64,000 nucleotides of DNA from an uncultured Dehalococcoidia bacterium (GTDB taxonomy: Bacteria; Chloroflexota; Dehalococcoidia; Lucifugimonadales; UBA3495), in the NCBI GenBank assembly GCA_958296225.1, contig OY282456.1:930001-994000 (forward strand), in the 5' to 3' direction. Made by a program: the position numbers and the translations under genes. Shown here piece after piece: positions 8,544-17,066 of this stretch. The stretch's first letter is position 1. Every line of letters begins with the position of its first letter. The notes beneath the pieces were generated by a model, which saw only the letters and a program-made list of their open reading frames with translations, was not told the origin of the DNA and ran no database searches.

Positions 8544-9170
8544 CTAGTCGCGGCCGGTTTCCCAGCGGTCATAGCCGCAGACTTCGGCCAGGGGCAGCCG
8601 CGTTACCGGGCCAAAGTTGCCGCGGGGGTAGCCGAAGGGCATACAATAGACCACCTGGGCGGTGTCGGGGATGCCGAAGAGAGCGTGCACCCGCTCCTCT
8701 ACCACGGCGTGCAGGGTGGCGATGGTGCCGCCGATGCCAAAGGCGCGGGCCGCCAGCAGCATATTCTGCGCCGCCGGGATGACCGAGCCGGCCGCTTGTG
8801 GCCCTTTGGCAGTGGCGCACACCAGCACCATCGCCGGCGCGTCGCCGATTTCGTTGGCCATTCGCATTGCGGAGCGCATTGAGTTGCGGCCGGGCGGGAT
8901 GTCCTCCGGGCCGTGGATGCCGGCGTCGGCGCGCTTGGCCCACCAGGCTTCGTGGTAAAGCTCGCCCAGCTGGCGCCGCATATCGGCATCTTGCACCACG
9001 ATGAAATGCCATTGCTGGTTGTTGCCGCCGTTGGGGGCGCGGATGGCGGCCTGCATAATATCGTCCATCACGGCGGCGGGAATGGGGTCTTTGCGAAAAC
9101 GGCGGATGGCCCGCTGGGAGAACATAGCTTCACCCAGCGGCATCGAGTTCAGACGGTCGGCGGTGGTCAC
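8544..9170 (-). CDS. Nitroreductase-family FMN oxidoreductase
   Basis: This 208-residue protein has the nitroreductase fold signatures: FSQRAIRRFRKDPIP (FMN phosphate-binding arginines), IRAPNGGNNQQWHFIVV, VIPAAQNMLLAARAFGIGGT and the closing GYPRGNFGPVTRLPL. These enzymes transfer electrons from NAD(P)H to nitro groups, quinones or other acceptors through bound FMN. AGGAGG lies 7 bases before a GTG at 9170, and I take that as the start; an ATG 9 codons later is less well placed. The gene is divergent from the SelA-like gene, with about 100 bases of shared promoter region. The substrate is unknown. Confidence 0.88.
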   Translation of the reverse strand: MTTADRLNSMPLGEAMFSQRAIRRFRKDPIPAAVMDDIMQAAIRAPNGGNNQQWHFIVVQDADMRRQLGELYHEAWWAKRADAGIHGPEDIPPGRNSMRSAMRMANEIGDAPAMVLVCATAKGPQAAGSVIPAAQNMLLAARAFGIGGTIATLHAVVEERVHALFGIPDTAQVVYCMPFGYPRGNFGPVTRLPLAEVCGYDRWETGRD

Positions 9171-9232
9171 GTTCGTGCCTCCTGTGTCGCAATAATATCC
9201 GAATGTTACCATAATACAATCCGTCGGCCTGC

Positions 9233-9238
9233 TATAAT
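9233..9238 (+). promoter_or_regulatory. Candidate -10 box for the SelA-like gene
   Basis: TATAAT lies 35 bases before the TTG start, in the divergent gap. No convincing -35 hexamer is seen at the normal distance, so this is tentative. Confidence 0.35.
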
Positions 9239-9272
9239 TCGGCATCCCAAAGCAAACCGTCAGGAGGACGCC

Positions 9273-10412
9273 TTGAATCAGCAGAGAATCGCAGACGCGG
9301 AGCAGGCATACCGGCGGCTGGGCGTTACTCCCATCATCAACGCCACCGGCTCCGTTACCCGGCTGGGCGGCACGAAAACCCGGCCGGAAGTGCTGGAGCA
9401 AATGGCCGGCGCCGCCCGCGTGATGGTCAACATTGACGAACTGAATGAGCAAGCGGGAGCGGAAATAGCGCGGTTGACGGGAGCGGAGGCCGGCCTGGTC
9501 ACCAGCGGCGCGGCCGGCGGCTTGCTGCTGCAGGCGGCGGCCTGTATCGCCGGCAACAATCCGGTCCGGATGCAGCGGCTGCCCGATACCGACGGGATGC
9601 GGAACGAAATCATCATCCAGACGATGCACCGCTTTCCCTACGACCAGGCGTATCGCGCCGCCGGCGCCCGGCTGGTGGAAATCGGCAACTTTATGTTCAA
9701 CCATCCTTGGGAGCTGGAAGGGGCGATTAACGAACGGACGGCGGCGGTGGCCTACCTGTGCGCGCCCTTTACCAGCCGCCGGGTGATGCCGCTGGCGCAG
9801 GTTTGCGAAATCGCCCACCGCTACGATGTGCCGGTAATCGTGGACGCGGCGTCAATGCTGCCGCCCCGGGCCAACCTGCGCCGCTACCTGCGCGACGGGG
9901 CCGACCTGGTGATATTCAGCGGCGGCAAGGGCGTGCGCGGGCCGCAGGGGACGGGCATCCTGTGCGGGCGCGCCGATTTGATTGCGGCGGCGCGGGCCAA
10001 CGGCAGCCCGGCCCAGTTCCTGGGCCGCCCGATGAAAGTCGCCAAAGAGGAAATCCTCGGCCTGGTCACCGCCCTGGCCATGTTTGTTGAGGAAGACGAA
10101 GCGGCGGAAATGGCCGGGTATCGCGCCCTGGCCCAGCGGGTGGTGGACAGCCTGGTCGAGGTTCCGGGCCTGCAAATCAGCCTGCAACACGACGGCATTG
10201 ACTACCTGATACCCAACGCCGTGCTGCATCTGGGCGGCGACTGGCCCGGCCCGCCGTCCCGCCAGGTGGCCGCCGCCTTGCAGCAGGGCGCGCCGCCCAT
10301 CTACCTGCAACAGCTGGGGCCGCCCGACGAGCTGATGGTTGACCCGCTGAACCTCACCGAGGCAGAGACCGACGTGGTTATCCGCCGGCTGCGGGAAGTA
10401 TTGACCGGGTAG
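9273..10412 (+). CDS. SelA-like PLP-dependent enzyme (DgaE / seryl-tRNA selenium transferase family)
   Basis: A 379-residue fold-type I PLP enzyme of the SelA / D-glucosaminate-6-phosphate ammonia-lyase group. The N-terminus PIINATGSVTRLGG is diagnostic. VTSGAAGGLLLQAAA binds the cofactor phosphate, VPVIVDAASMLPP has the pyridine-binding Asp, and SGGKGVRGPQGTG contains the Schiff-base Lys219. AGGAGG sits 5 bases before the TTG start at 9273; no ATG in frame is better placed. It lacks the N-terminal tRNA-binding domain of true SelA and no selB or selC is in view, so a role in sugar-amine or amino-acid elimination is more likely than selenocysteine synthesis. Confidence 0.85.
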   Translation: MNQQRIADAEQAYRRLGVTPIINATGSVTRLGGTKTRPEVLEQMAGAARVMVNIDELNEQAGAEIARLTGAEAGLVTSGAAGGLLLQAAACIAGNNPVRMQRLPDTDGMRNEIIIQTMHRFPYDQAYRAAGARLVEIGNFMFNHPWELEGAINERTAAVAYLCAPFTSRRVMPLAQVCEIAHRYDVPVIVDAASMLPPRANLRRYLRDGADLVIFSGGKGVRGPQGTGILCGRADLIAAARANGSPAQFLGRPMKVAKEEILGLVTALAMFVEEDEAAEMAGYRALAQRVVDSLVEVPGLQISLQHDGIDYLIPNAVLHLGGDWPGPPSRQVAAALQQGAPPIYLQQLGPPDELMVDPLNLTEAETDVVIRRLREVLTG

Positions 10413-10428
10413 GCGGGGCTCTCGCCGG

Positions 10429-11514
10429 CTACGCTACGGCCACTTCCTGGAAACGGGGCATAACCTCGGTGGCGAACAATTCGATGGAGCGCATCACCTT
10501 GTGGTGGGGCAGGCCGGCGAATCCGAAGTTGCCGAAAACGTGGTTGATGCCGGCTTCCTGCACCTGCTGGAGCCGCTCGGCGACCACTTCGGGCGTGCCG
10601 CGCAGGGGCGGCAGTCCGGCGTGGCCCACGTCGTCGCGGCGTTCGCGGTCGGACTGGCGGTTGGCCCAATGCTCGTAGCCCTTGGCGATGTTGCCGTTCT
10701 TGTCCATAGGCATCCCGATGGGCGCGCCGCTGCTGCCGATGGAGCGCAGGACACGGGAGGAAAAGTCTTCCAGGCCGACCGGGTCGCGCTCGGCCTCTTC
10801 CATAGTCGGAGCGACGTAGATGGACTTGGACATGGGCGGGTCCAAGTGGGCGTGGGGGTAGCCATATTCGTCCATCTTGTCGCGCCACAGCCGGATGACC
10901 TGGGGGGCCTGGCCGAGGATGTCGGTGGGGCCGCCGGTAATGACCTGAATCTGCCGGCTGGCGGCAAAGTCAATGCTGGCCGGGCTGGTGCTGACGGCCT
11001 GGAACAGGGGCGGATAGGGCTTCTGCACCGGCTTGGGCAGCACCCAAACGTCGTCAACGTTGGTGTATTTGCCGTGGTAGGTCAGCGTCTCTTCAGTCCA
11101 GGCCCTGATGATAACGTCCACGGCCTCCTGGAATCGCTCGCGGCTGGTGTCAATGTCCACGCCCACGCCGTCGAACTCCTGGCGCTGGTAGCCGGCGCCG
11201 ATGCCGAAGTTGACGCGCCCGCCGCTGATAACGTCCAGCATCGCCACTTCCTCGGCGACCAGCACCGGGTTGTGCAGGGGCAGGACGATTACCGCAGTGC
11301 CGATGCGGATGTTCCGGGTGCGTCCTGCCACCGCGCCCAGGAACGACCAGATGCCGGAAAGCAGGCCGTGGCGGGAAAAGCGATGCTCGCCCAGCCAGGC
11401 TTCATCAATGCCGGCTTCATCAGCGAACTGGATTTGCTCCAGGGCGTCGGTCAAGGCTTGCTGCTGCGTAAAGTCCTCGTGGTAGGGGACGATGGTAAAG
11501 ATTCCGAACTTCAT
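10429..11514 (-). CDS. LLM-class flavin-dependent oxidoreductase (luciferase-like)
   Basis: This 361-residue protein is a bacterial-luciferase-like monooxygenase: MKFGIFTIVPYHED opening strand, ADEAGIDEAWLGEHRFS, RNIRIGTAVIVLPLHNPVLVAEEVAMLD and GRVNFGIGAGYQ are classic family blocks. It uses reduced FMN (or F420) delivered by a separate reductase to oxidise an organic substrate. I chose the ATG at 11514, preceded by GGAGG, over an ATG 22 codons upstream without a ribosome site. Such enzymes are heavily expanded in SAR202 Chloroflexota, where degradation of recalcitrant organic matter has been proposed. It converges with the SelA-like gene with 16 bases between stops. Confidence 0.92.
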   Translation of the reverse strand: MKFGIFTIVPYHEDFTQQQALTDALEQIQFADEAGIDEAWLGEHRFSRHGLLSGIWSFLGAVAGRTRNIRIGTAVIVLPLHNPVLVAEEVAMLDVISGGRVNFGIGAGYQRQEFDGVGVDIDTSRERFQEAVDVIIRAWTEETLTYHGKYTNVDDVWVLPKPVQKPYPPLFQAVSTSPASIDFAASRQIQVITGGPTDILGQAPQVIRLWRDKMDEYGYPHAHLDPPMSKSIYVAPTMEEAERDPVGLEDFSSRVLRSIGSSGAPIGMPMDKNGNIAKGYEHWANRQSDRERRDDVGHAGLPPLRGTPEVVAERLQQVQEAGINHVFGNFGFAGLPHHKVMRSIELFATEVMPRFQEVAVA

Positions 11515-11641
11515 GGCGCCTCCATGCTTGCTTTCGTGCTGCGTAGTGACGGGGTTGCGGCTTCCGCGCCCGTTCCGCAACTTTACTACATTTCCGGGCC
11601 AGGCTGCGTCCGGGCAAGGTTGCGCCGGAAACCCGGCGGTT

Positions 11642-12637
11642 TCAGGCGCTGCCCACGGCCAGAGCGCCTACTGCAACGGTCGGGAGGCGTACCGGCAATT
11701 GCTGCCAGGTAACGCCGCGGTCCTCACTCTGGAACAGCCCGCCGCCGTCGGCGCCGGCGTACACCCGGCCCGGCGCCTGCGGGTCCCAGTCAAAGGCCAC
11801 CACCATGTCTTCGGCGTTCTCACCCTCCCCCAGCCCCGCGACCAGCTGCCAACTGCGGCCGCCGTCGGTGGAACGGTAAAACTGGGGACTGCTCCGTCTC
11901 GCGTTGGCGGATACCGTGACCAGTACCAGGTCGGCGTCGTCGGGAGCCGCCGCGATGTGCAAAGTATAACGACGGTTCAGCCCGGTGTTAATCAGCTCCC
12001 ACCGACCGCCCCCGTCGTCGGAGCGATAGGGAGCGCTGGCGGTGGCAACATAGATGCTGCCGGGCCGGTCGCTGCTGAGGTTCACACAGTGAATATCCGC
12101 GTCGAGTCCCGGCAATTGCTGCCAGCTAACCCCGCCGTCGCGGGAAGACACCATCCCGCCGACTTCGATGCCGGCATACAGGCAGTTGGGGTCGTTGGGG
12201 GCGAGGCGCAAGTCGCGCACGTGGGAGTCCCGGGTCGGCGCATGGAATCCCCATTCGTCGGATTCCGGCACGGCGCGAAACCCGCTCAACTCCTCCCATG
12301 TGTTCCCGCCGTCAGACGAGCGGAAAACCGCCGCCGGTTCGCTGCCCACATACACGGTGTCCGCCTCGGTGGGATGGGCCAACACGCTGTGGGCGTAGTC
12401 GGTGGGATAAGAACCGAGACTGTCCCACGTCAACCCACCGTCATCCGTGCGGTAAACGCCGGCTTCATACGCCGCCAGGTATGCCCTCCGGGGGGCTGCG
12501 GGACTCGCCGTCAACCGGGCCGCAGCGTGGGCCAACGGCGTGATGGGGCCTTGCTGCCAGGTTTTCCCGCCGTCGGCGCTGGTGACGGCGCAAACCCCGT
12601 CGTGCATACCGACGTAAACTCTCTTATCCTCTGCCAT
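11642..12637 (-). CDS. BNR/Asp-box seven-bladed propeller protein, paralogue 1
   Basis: This 331-residue protein carries seven Asp-box motifs (SxDxGxTW type): SADGGKTW, TDDGGLTW, SSDGGNTW, SRDGGVSW, SDDGGGRW, STDGGRSW and SEDRGVTW, evenly spaced about 45 residues apart. That predicts a seven-bladed beta-propeller of the sialidase/sortilin-like type. There is no signal peptide, so it appears to be cytoplasmic, unlike true sialidases. I chose the ATG at 12637 with AAGGA upstream. It is homologous to the gene at 14808-15779. The function is unknown; a binding or scaffold role is as likely as catalysis. Confidence 0.8.
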   Translation of the reverse strand: MAEDKRVYVGMHDGVCAVTSADGGKTWQQGPITPLAHAAARLTASPAAPRRAYLAAYEAGVYRTDDGGLTWDSLGSYPTDYAHSVLAHPTEADTVYVGSEPAAVFRSSDGGNTWEELSGFRAVPESDEWGFHAPTRDSHVRDLRLAPNDPNCLYAGIEVGGMVSSRDGGVSWQQLPGLDADIHCVNLSSDRPGSIYVATASAPYRSDDGGGRWELINTGLNRRYTLHIAAAPDDADLVLVTVSANARRSSPQFYRSTDGGRSWQLVAGLGEGENAEDMVVAFDWDPQAPGRVYAGADGGGLFQSEDRGVTWQQLPVRLPTVAVGALAVGSA

Positions 12638-12772
12638 ATTCCTTCTCCCCGCCAAAACGGCGATACTGCTTTCGAGTCGCCTGTGGCCTTATATTCCAGG
12701 AAACCGGGGCCGTCGTCAACACGACCGGGTTGGCGGCCCGGGTCTTTCGGTTTGCCAGGATTCTGTTTCGTC

Positions 12773-12792
12773 ATTCCCGCTGGCGCGGGAAT
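12773..12792. repeat. dRS3-like palindrome ATTCCC-N8-GGGAAT
   Basis: The sequence is ATTCCC, GCTGGCGC, GGGAAT, preceded by CGTC and followed by CCGG. The layout is exactly that of the neisserial dRS3 repeat. A second exact-format copy lies at 34785-34804. Confidence 0.7.
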
Positions 12793-12938
12793 CCGGAACG
12801 TCTTTGCCGCACAGGGTACTGGATTCCGACTTGCGCCGGAACGAGGGGGGCGAGTAAGGTAGCGTCCCGTTGCCGGCGGTCGGGGTTTTGCAAAGTAATT
12901 AAAGCCCTCTCCCGCAAGGGGAGACTGACAACCCCCCT

Positions 12939-12967
12939 TTGACAACCGCGAACATCGGTACTATACT
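12939..12967 (+). promoter_or_regulatory. Near-consensus sigma-70 promoter
   Basis: TTGACA at 12939-12944 (6 of 6) and TATACT at 12962-12967 (5 of 6) are separated by exactly 17 bases. Transcription would begin near 12974, about 400 bases before the epimerase start at 13374. No closer gene is visible on this strand. Confidence 0.65.
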
Positions 12968-13303
12968 GCAACCTATCACGTGAATCTCAGTCCAGCCAGA
13001 GGTCAACCGGTCGTCAACGGCCAGTCAGCACAAAATCGCATACCGGCGTCGTGGAGACCCCTCGTCCAATGCTTACGCGAGAACGGTCTAACCGGCCAAC
13101 AGCGACTGCCACCGCGCTGCGTGGCTGCGCCTTAAAGCGCAGTTCACGAACCATCGGAGCAAAACTTTGCGTAAAACCCCCGGCCGTGGGGCTGACAATG
13201 ACCGGTAACCTCTGGCCCGCACACCGCATCCCGCCAACCACCTGAACCAGCAAAAGGACGCATTGCCAATGAACCCAGCCCACCAAGTTAGAGGAATAAC
13301 CAA

Positions 13304-13327
13304 ACCACCTGAAACGAAACGCTGCCG
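13304..13327 (-). repeat. Solo end of the inverted-repeat element family
   Basis: ACCACCTGAAACGAAACGCTGCCG matches the right terminal inverted repeat of the element at 34747-34871 at 22 of 24 positions. No good partner end is seen within 200 bases; a weak candidate lies at 12858-12880. Confidence 0.6.
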
Positions 13328-13373
13328 CGAGTAAAAAGGGGTGTCTTGCCGGTCTGGAAAGGAGAGGACTCTC

Positions 13374-14249
13374 TTGCGAGTTTTAATCATCGGAGCCAGC
13401 GGTTTCATTGGGCAATACGTGGCGCGCCGTCTGCGCGAGACGCTGGGCCATGGCGTCGTTGGCACCTACCTGTCGCGCGCGCCCGGAGACGACGGCAACA
13501 CCTGGCGCCGGGTTGAGCTAACCGACCGGGCCGGGTTGGAACGGGTATTCCGGTTGGCTCAACCCGACGTGGTGGTGCATCTTGCAGCTATCGCCGACGT
13601 GGGAACGGCGCAAAGCGAGCCGGAGAGAGCCACGGCGGTCAACGTGGCCGCGACGGCCGCAATAGCCCGGCTCAGCAACCGGCACGGGGCCAGGCTGGTT
13701 TTCGTTTCCACCGAGTACGTATTCAGCGGCGAGCGTGGGCATTACCGGGAGGAAGAACCGCCGCGGCCCACCACGCACTACGGCCAAACCAAATGGGAAG
13801 CCGAGCAGGAAGTCGCCGCATTGGCCGCCCGCTGGAGCATCCTCCGGACCAGCATCGTCTATGGCTGGCCGGAGCCGGGACGACGGAACTTCGTCCCGGT
13901 GTTAATCGAGCGTCTGCGGAACGGCTGCCATTACCACGGCCCGACCGACGTATATCGAACCCCAATTTACGTTGAACACCTGACGGACGGCATTGCAAAA
14001 CTGGCGCAGGGAGATTACCCGGGCGTTCACCACGTGGCCGGTCGTGATTGGGTGAGTATGTATGACTTCGCCAGCGCAGTCGCCCAGGAGTTCCACCTGG
14101 ATGGCGATTTGGTGATTCCGGTCGCAGCGTCCCGCAGCCCTGATTTGCTGGGGCTGGATTGCGCCCGGACAATGCGTTTGCTGGAGCTGGCCCATCCGGG
14201 ACTGACTGCCGGCATTGCGGCGATGCGGGCCAGCGCGCGGAACGGCTAG
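13374..14249 (+). CDS. NAD(P)-dependent sugar epimerase/reductase, RmlD-like
   Basis: This 291-residue extended short-chain dehydrogenase opens with RVLIIGASGFIGQYVARRL, the GxxGxxG nucleotide-binding loop. VVHLAAIADV follows, then VFVSTEYVFSG and YGQTKWEAEQ, which holds the YxxxK catalytic pair. The layout resembles dTDP-4-dehydrorhamnose reductase (RmlD) more than a 4-epimerase. I take the TTG at 13374 as start because GGAAAGGAGAGG precedes it and residue two begins the first strand. No other dTDP-sugar genes are close. The gene may be served by the promoter at 12939 through a long leader. Confidence 0.82.
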   Translation: MRVLIIGASGFIGQYVARRLRETLGHGVVGTYLSRAPGDDGNTWRRVELTDRAGLERVFRLAQPDVVVHLAAIADVGTAQSEPERATAVNVAATAAIARLSNRHGARLVFVSTEYVFSGERGHYREEEPPRPTTHYGQTKWEAEQEVAALAARWSILRTSIVYGWPEPGRRNFVPVLIERLRNGCHYHGPTDVYRTPIYVEHLTDGIAKLAQGDYPGVHHVAGRDWVSMYDFASAVAQEFHLDGDLVIPVAASRSPDLLGLDCARTMRLLELAHPGLTAGIAAMRASARNG

Positions 14250-14321
14250 TTACGATGTATCCTTATGCGGCGGCGGCTTGTGGAAGCTGACCCCTTGGAA
14301 CGCCAAGTTCAGGAGATAGAA

Positions 14322-14711
14322 ATGGAGAAAATCAGGAAGAATTACCCGGATATCGCCCCTTCCGGGCCTGCCTTCAGTCGGGGCGTGCGGGTTGGCAACC
14401 TGCTGTTCATCGCCGGCTGCACCGCCCGCGGCGCCGACGCCCAGGGCAAAGCGGTAATGGAACAGCTGCGGGTGACCCTGGACCGGATTACCCGGATTGT
14501 GGCCGCCGAGGGCGGCGACCCCTCCGACATCGTGAAGATTACCACCTTCGTAACCAGCATCCCCGATTGGCGAGCGCACCGGGAAGAACAAGAGGCGCTG
14601 TTCGCCGAGTATTTCCACGGTGAATATCCCGCCAACACCCTGGTAGAGATTACCGCCCTGGCCGAGGACGGGCTGGACGTGGAAATTGAGGCCATTGCGG
14701 AGTTGGGCTAG
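14322..14711 (+). CDS. RidA / YjgF / UK114-family protein
   Basis: This 129-residue protein matches the RidA family of enamine/imine deaminases and relatives: FSRGVRVGNLLFIAGCTARG, VMEQLRVTLDRITRIVAAEGGDPSDIVKITTFVT, and the closing PANTLVEITALAEDGLDVEIEAIA. The last block normally has the catalytic Arg (as in PARxxV); here the position reads PANTLVEI, so the Arg is replaced by Asn and canonical imine hydrolysis is doubtful. The ATG at 14322 follows AGGAGA. Members without the Arg are widespread and often linked to catabolic operons. Confidence 0.85.
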   Translation: MEKIRKNYPDIAPSGPAFSRGVRVGNLLFIAGCTARGADAQGKAVMEQLRVTLDRITRIVAAEGGDPSDIVKITTFVTSIPDWRAHREEQEALFAEYFHGEYPANTLVEITALAEDGLDVEIEAIAELG

Positions 14712-14725
14712 GAGTTGGGCTAATG

Positions 14726-14758
14726 GATGCGGGGCGGAGACTTTCTCCGCCCCGCATC
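14726..14758. terminator. Perfect 15-base-pair hairpin between convergent genes
   Basis: GATGCGGGGCGGAGA and TCTCCGCCCCGCATC pair completely around a CTT loop, 14 bases after the RidA-like stop and 49 bases before the opposing BNR stop. No T-run is present on either side, so it would be a stem-only bidirectional terminator. Confidence 0.6.
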
Positions 14759-14807
14759 GGGCGTCCGGTCGGAGTTCGCTACTTTTGGGCCGTTGCCCGC
14801 CGCCGGC

Positions 14808-15779
14808 TTAATTGGGAACCCACGCCACGGCGCCTACTTCGGTGAACTCTCGCTTCACTTTCGACCAGGAATCGCCGGCATCGCTGCTGGAATAAAGCTC
14901 ACCCATAAGGCTGGAAGCCAGGACGAAATCGGGGTCGGCCGGGTGGGTGGCGAAAGACCAGATGTTGGAATTAGGCTCTACCGGCAAGGGGCGCGTCTCC
15001 CAGGTCTGGCCGGCGTCCTGGGAGCGCTGGATGGCGCCGGCGCCTCCGATGGCCGTGTCGCCGACGGCGGCGAAGATTACGTTGGGGTCGTCGGGCTTGA
15101 CGGCGATACCGCGACTGTAGGGCAGGACAAAACGGTCGGTGGTAACCACGGATTGCCAGCTTTCGCCCATATCCGTGGTGGCGTAGATTTCGCGGGGAGT
15201 GCTGGCCAGAACCTTGTTCGGCTCCCCCGGACTGATGGCCATGCCGTGGATGTCCGGGTGCACGCCGCCTTCAACATGGGTCCAGGTGTCGCCACCGTCC
15301 AGGCTACGATAGACCCCATCCACTTCAACGCCGGCCCAAACGGTGCGGTGGTCTTTCGGGTCCACCAGCAGCATGGTCACCATCGGCGGGCCGATATGGC
15401 ACTCTTGCGCCATCTGGACGGATAGCTTGCTCCAGCTGGCGCCGCCGTCGCGGGAGCGGAAGAGAGCGGCGGGTTTGATGCCAACAAAAACGGTTTGGGT
15501 GTCCTCCGGGTCAATGGCTATTGACCAGATTGGCACGCCGTCCATGGGCGACCACAGCTTTTCCCACGTGGCCCCTTTATCTTCGCTGCGATAGATGCCG
15601 TTATCCGCTCCGGCCAGGATGCGGTTGGGGTTATCGGGATAGGCCGCCAGCGCCCTGACCTGGCTGCCCAGGGGGAAGGGGTCTCTAATTCGGTTCCAGT
15701 TCTCGCCGCCATCCGGGCTGTGCCAAACCCCGCCGCCGAAACCCACGGCGCCTACGCAAATGCTATAGTTCTTTTCCAT
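14808..15779 (-). CDS. BNR/Asp-box seven-bladed propeller protein, paralogue 2
   Basis: A 323-residue protein with seven Asp-boxes: SPDGGENW, SEDKGATW, SRDGGASW, SLDGGDTW, TTDMGESW, SQDAGQTW and SSDAGDSW. It is a paralogue of the 11642-12637 gene with the same predicted seven-bladed propeller and no signal peptide. The ATG at 15779 follows GAGGAGG. The opening KNYSICVGAVGFGGGVWHS corresponds to DKRVYVGMHDGVCAVTS in the other copy. Both are monocistronic. The role is unknown. These photosystem-II-stability-factor/sortilin-like propellers are common in Chloroflexota. Confidence 0.8.
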   Translation of the reverse strand: MEKNYSICVGAVGFGGGVWHSPDGGENWNRIRDPFPLGSQVRALAAYPDNPNRILAGADNGIYRSEDKGATWEKLWSPMDGVPIWSIAIDPEDTQTVFVGIKPAALFRSRDGGASWSKLSVQMAQECHIGPPMVTMLLVDPKDHRTVWAGVEVDGVYRSLDGGDTWTHVEGGVHPDIHGMAISPGEPNKVLASTPREIYATTDMGESWQSVVTTDRFVLPYSRGIAVKPDDPNVIFAAVGDTAIGGAGAIQRSQDAGQTWETRPLPVEPNSNIWSFATHPADPDFVLASSLMGELYSSSDAGDSWSKVKREFTEVGAVAWVPN

Positions 15780-15887
15780 AGCGACAACCTCCTCACATGA
15801 TAGATTCCCCGTCGCTTCGGGAGTGTGAACCACGTTATCCGCGATTATACCGCTTTTGGAGTAAGAAACCCATTAGCCAATCCCCGG

Positions 15888-15911
15888 CGGTAGCGTTTCG
15901 TTTCAGGCAGT
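15888..15911 (+). repeat. Solo left-type end of the inverted-repeat element family
   Basis: CGGTAGCGTTTCGTTTCAGGCAGT matches the left terminal repeat of the 34747-34871 element at 20 of 24 positions. It is followed by a GGACAGGATAGACCGGATTT segment resembling the repeat near 47687. No clear right end is seen. Confidence 0.5.
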
Positions 15912-16011
15912 CTTACCGGGCTGGACAGGATAGACCGGATTTGACTACCTGAGCTTTACTGGATTTCATCATCCCTTATGGTAACATCCTGTGAAAGCAA
16001 GGAGGCGGACA

Positions 16012-17007
16012 ATGGCAGAGCTAGTATTGGGTTTGGCATCTTCCCACAGTCCCCAGCTAAGTACCCCGTCCGATGGATGGGCGGGCCGCGGCGAGCGGGA
16101 CAAGGGCAATCCGGAGCTGATTGGAACCGACGGCATCACCTCCAACTACGAGGGCCTGCTGGCCCGCGCCGACACGGCCCGCATCGCCAAAGAGATAACC
16201 CCGGCCAAGTTCGAGCAGCGGCACCGGCAGAACCAGCAGGCTATCGCGCATCTGGCCAGGAAGTTGTACGACGCCAGATTGGACGTGCTGGTGATGGTGG
16301 GCGACGACCAGCACGAGTACCTGCTGGACGACAATATGCCCGCCTTCTGCGTTTATTGGGGCGACGAAGTGAAAGTCTCCGGCCACGAGGCCGGCCCCTC
16401 CACCGGCAACCAACTGCTGATTGGCTACAACACCGAGGACGTGTACGCGCCCACCGACTCCGCGCTGGGCTTGCATATCATCGGCAGCCTGATGGACGCC
16501 GAGTTTGACGTGGGCAGTTCCAATTTTCTGGACCCCAGCCGGGGCGGACGGGCCCAGGGCGGCATCGGCCACGCTTTCGGCTACGTCTATAACCGCCTGA
16601 TGACCGGCGCGACGATTCCCACGGTGCCGGTTATGCTCAACACCTACTACCCGCCCAACCAGCCCACGCCGAAACGGTGCTACAACTTGGGGCAGGCATT
16701 GCGCGGGGCCATTGAATCCTGGCCCAAAGATATGCGGGTGGGCATACTGGCGTCCGGCGGCCTGAGTCACTTCGTGGTTGATGAGGAACTGGACCAGCAG
16801 GCGTTACAGGGAATGAAGGCCAAGAGCGTTGACCAACTTTCCGCGCTGCCCCGGGAGAAGATAAACTCCGGCAGCTCCGAAATACGGAACTGGATTGTGG
16901 TAACGGGGGCTACCGAGCATCTGGAGATGGACGTAGTGGATTACGTGCCCTGCTACCGCTCCCCGGCCGGCACCGGCTGCGCCATGGGGTTTGCCAGCTG
17001 GGGGTAA
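16012..17007 (+). CDS. LigB-type class III extradiol ring-cleavage dioxygenase
   Basis: This 331-residue protein resembles the catalytic beta subunit of protocatechuate 4,5-dioxygenase and gallate dioxygenase, which open catecholic rings using Fe(II). It shows LASSHSPQLSTP with a first-sphere-type His at the N-terminus, VLVMVGDDQHEYL in the middle with acid-base residues, VPVMLNTYYPPNQPTP and ASGGLSHFVVDE with a further His. AGGAGG precedes the ATG at 16012. No separate alpha subunit gene is adjacent and LigA-like sequence is not fused. The substrate cannot be told. It would fit downstream of the (damaged) HpaB-like hydroxylase at 18149-19636. Confidence 0.85.
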   Translation: MAELVLGLASSHSPQLSTPSDGWAGRGERDKGNPELIGTDGITSNYEGLLARADTARIAKEITPAKFEQRHRQNQQAIAHLARKLYDARLDVLVMVGDDQHEYLLDDNMPAFCVYWGDEVKVSGHEAGPSTGNQLLIGYNTEDVYAPTDSALGLHIIGSLMDAEFDVGSSNFLDPSRGGRAQGGIGHAFGYVYNRLMTGATIPTVPVMLNTYYPPNQPTPKRCYNLGQALRGAIESWPKDMRVGILASGGLSHFVVDEELDQQALQGMKAKSVDQLSALPREKINSGSSEIRNWIVVTGATEHLEMDVVDYVPCYRSPAGTGCAMGFASWG

Positions 17008-17066
17008 GTAATAGTAGGATTTACCGACCCCGGCACTGGATTCAAAAGGCTAGGAGCTCATCGACC

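Larger units (their letters stand above)
12638..13373. other. 736-base non-coding stretch with promoter and repeats
   Basis: No convincing protein gene is present on either strand. The left part holds a dRS3-like palindrome (12773-12792) and a weak match to the inverted-repeat element end (12858-12880, about 18 of 23 positions). The centre has a near-consensus promoter (12939-12967) with about 400 bases of non-coding DNA downstream. The right part has one element end (13304-13327). The region after the promoter could be a long leader for the epimerase gene or an unrecognised small RNA; I found no match to tRNA, tmRNA, RNase P, SRP or common riboswitch cores. Confidence 0.5.

Noticed and set aside
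9171..9818. Upstream extension of the nitroreductase frame to 424 residues
   Set aside because: The extra part is antisense to the SelA-like gene; the GTG at 9170 with AGGAGG gives the expected family length.
13191..13230. GGGGCTGAC text resembling the start of a tmRNA
   Set aside because: No tRNA-like acceptor end, no GGTTCGA-type T-loop and no tag-coding frame can be found within 400 bases.
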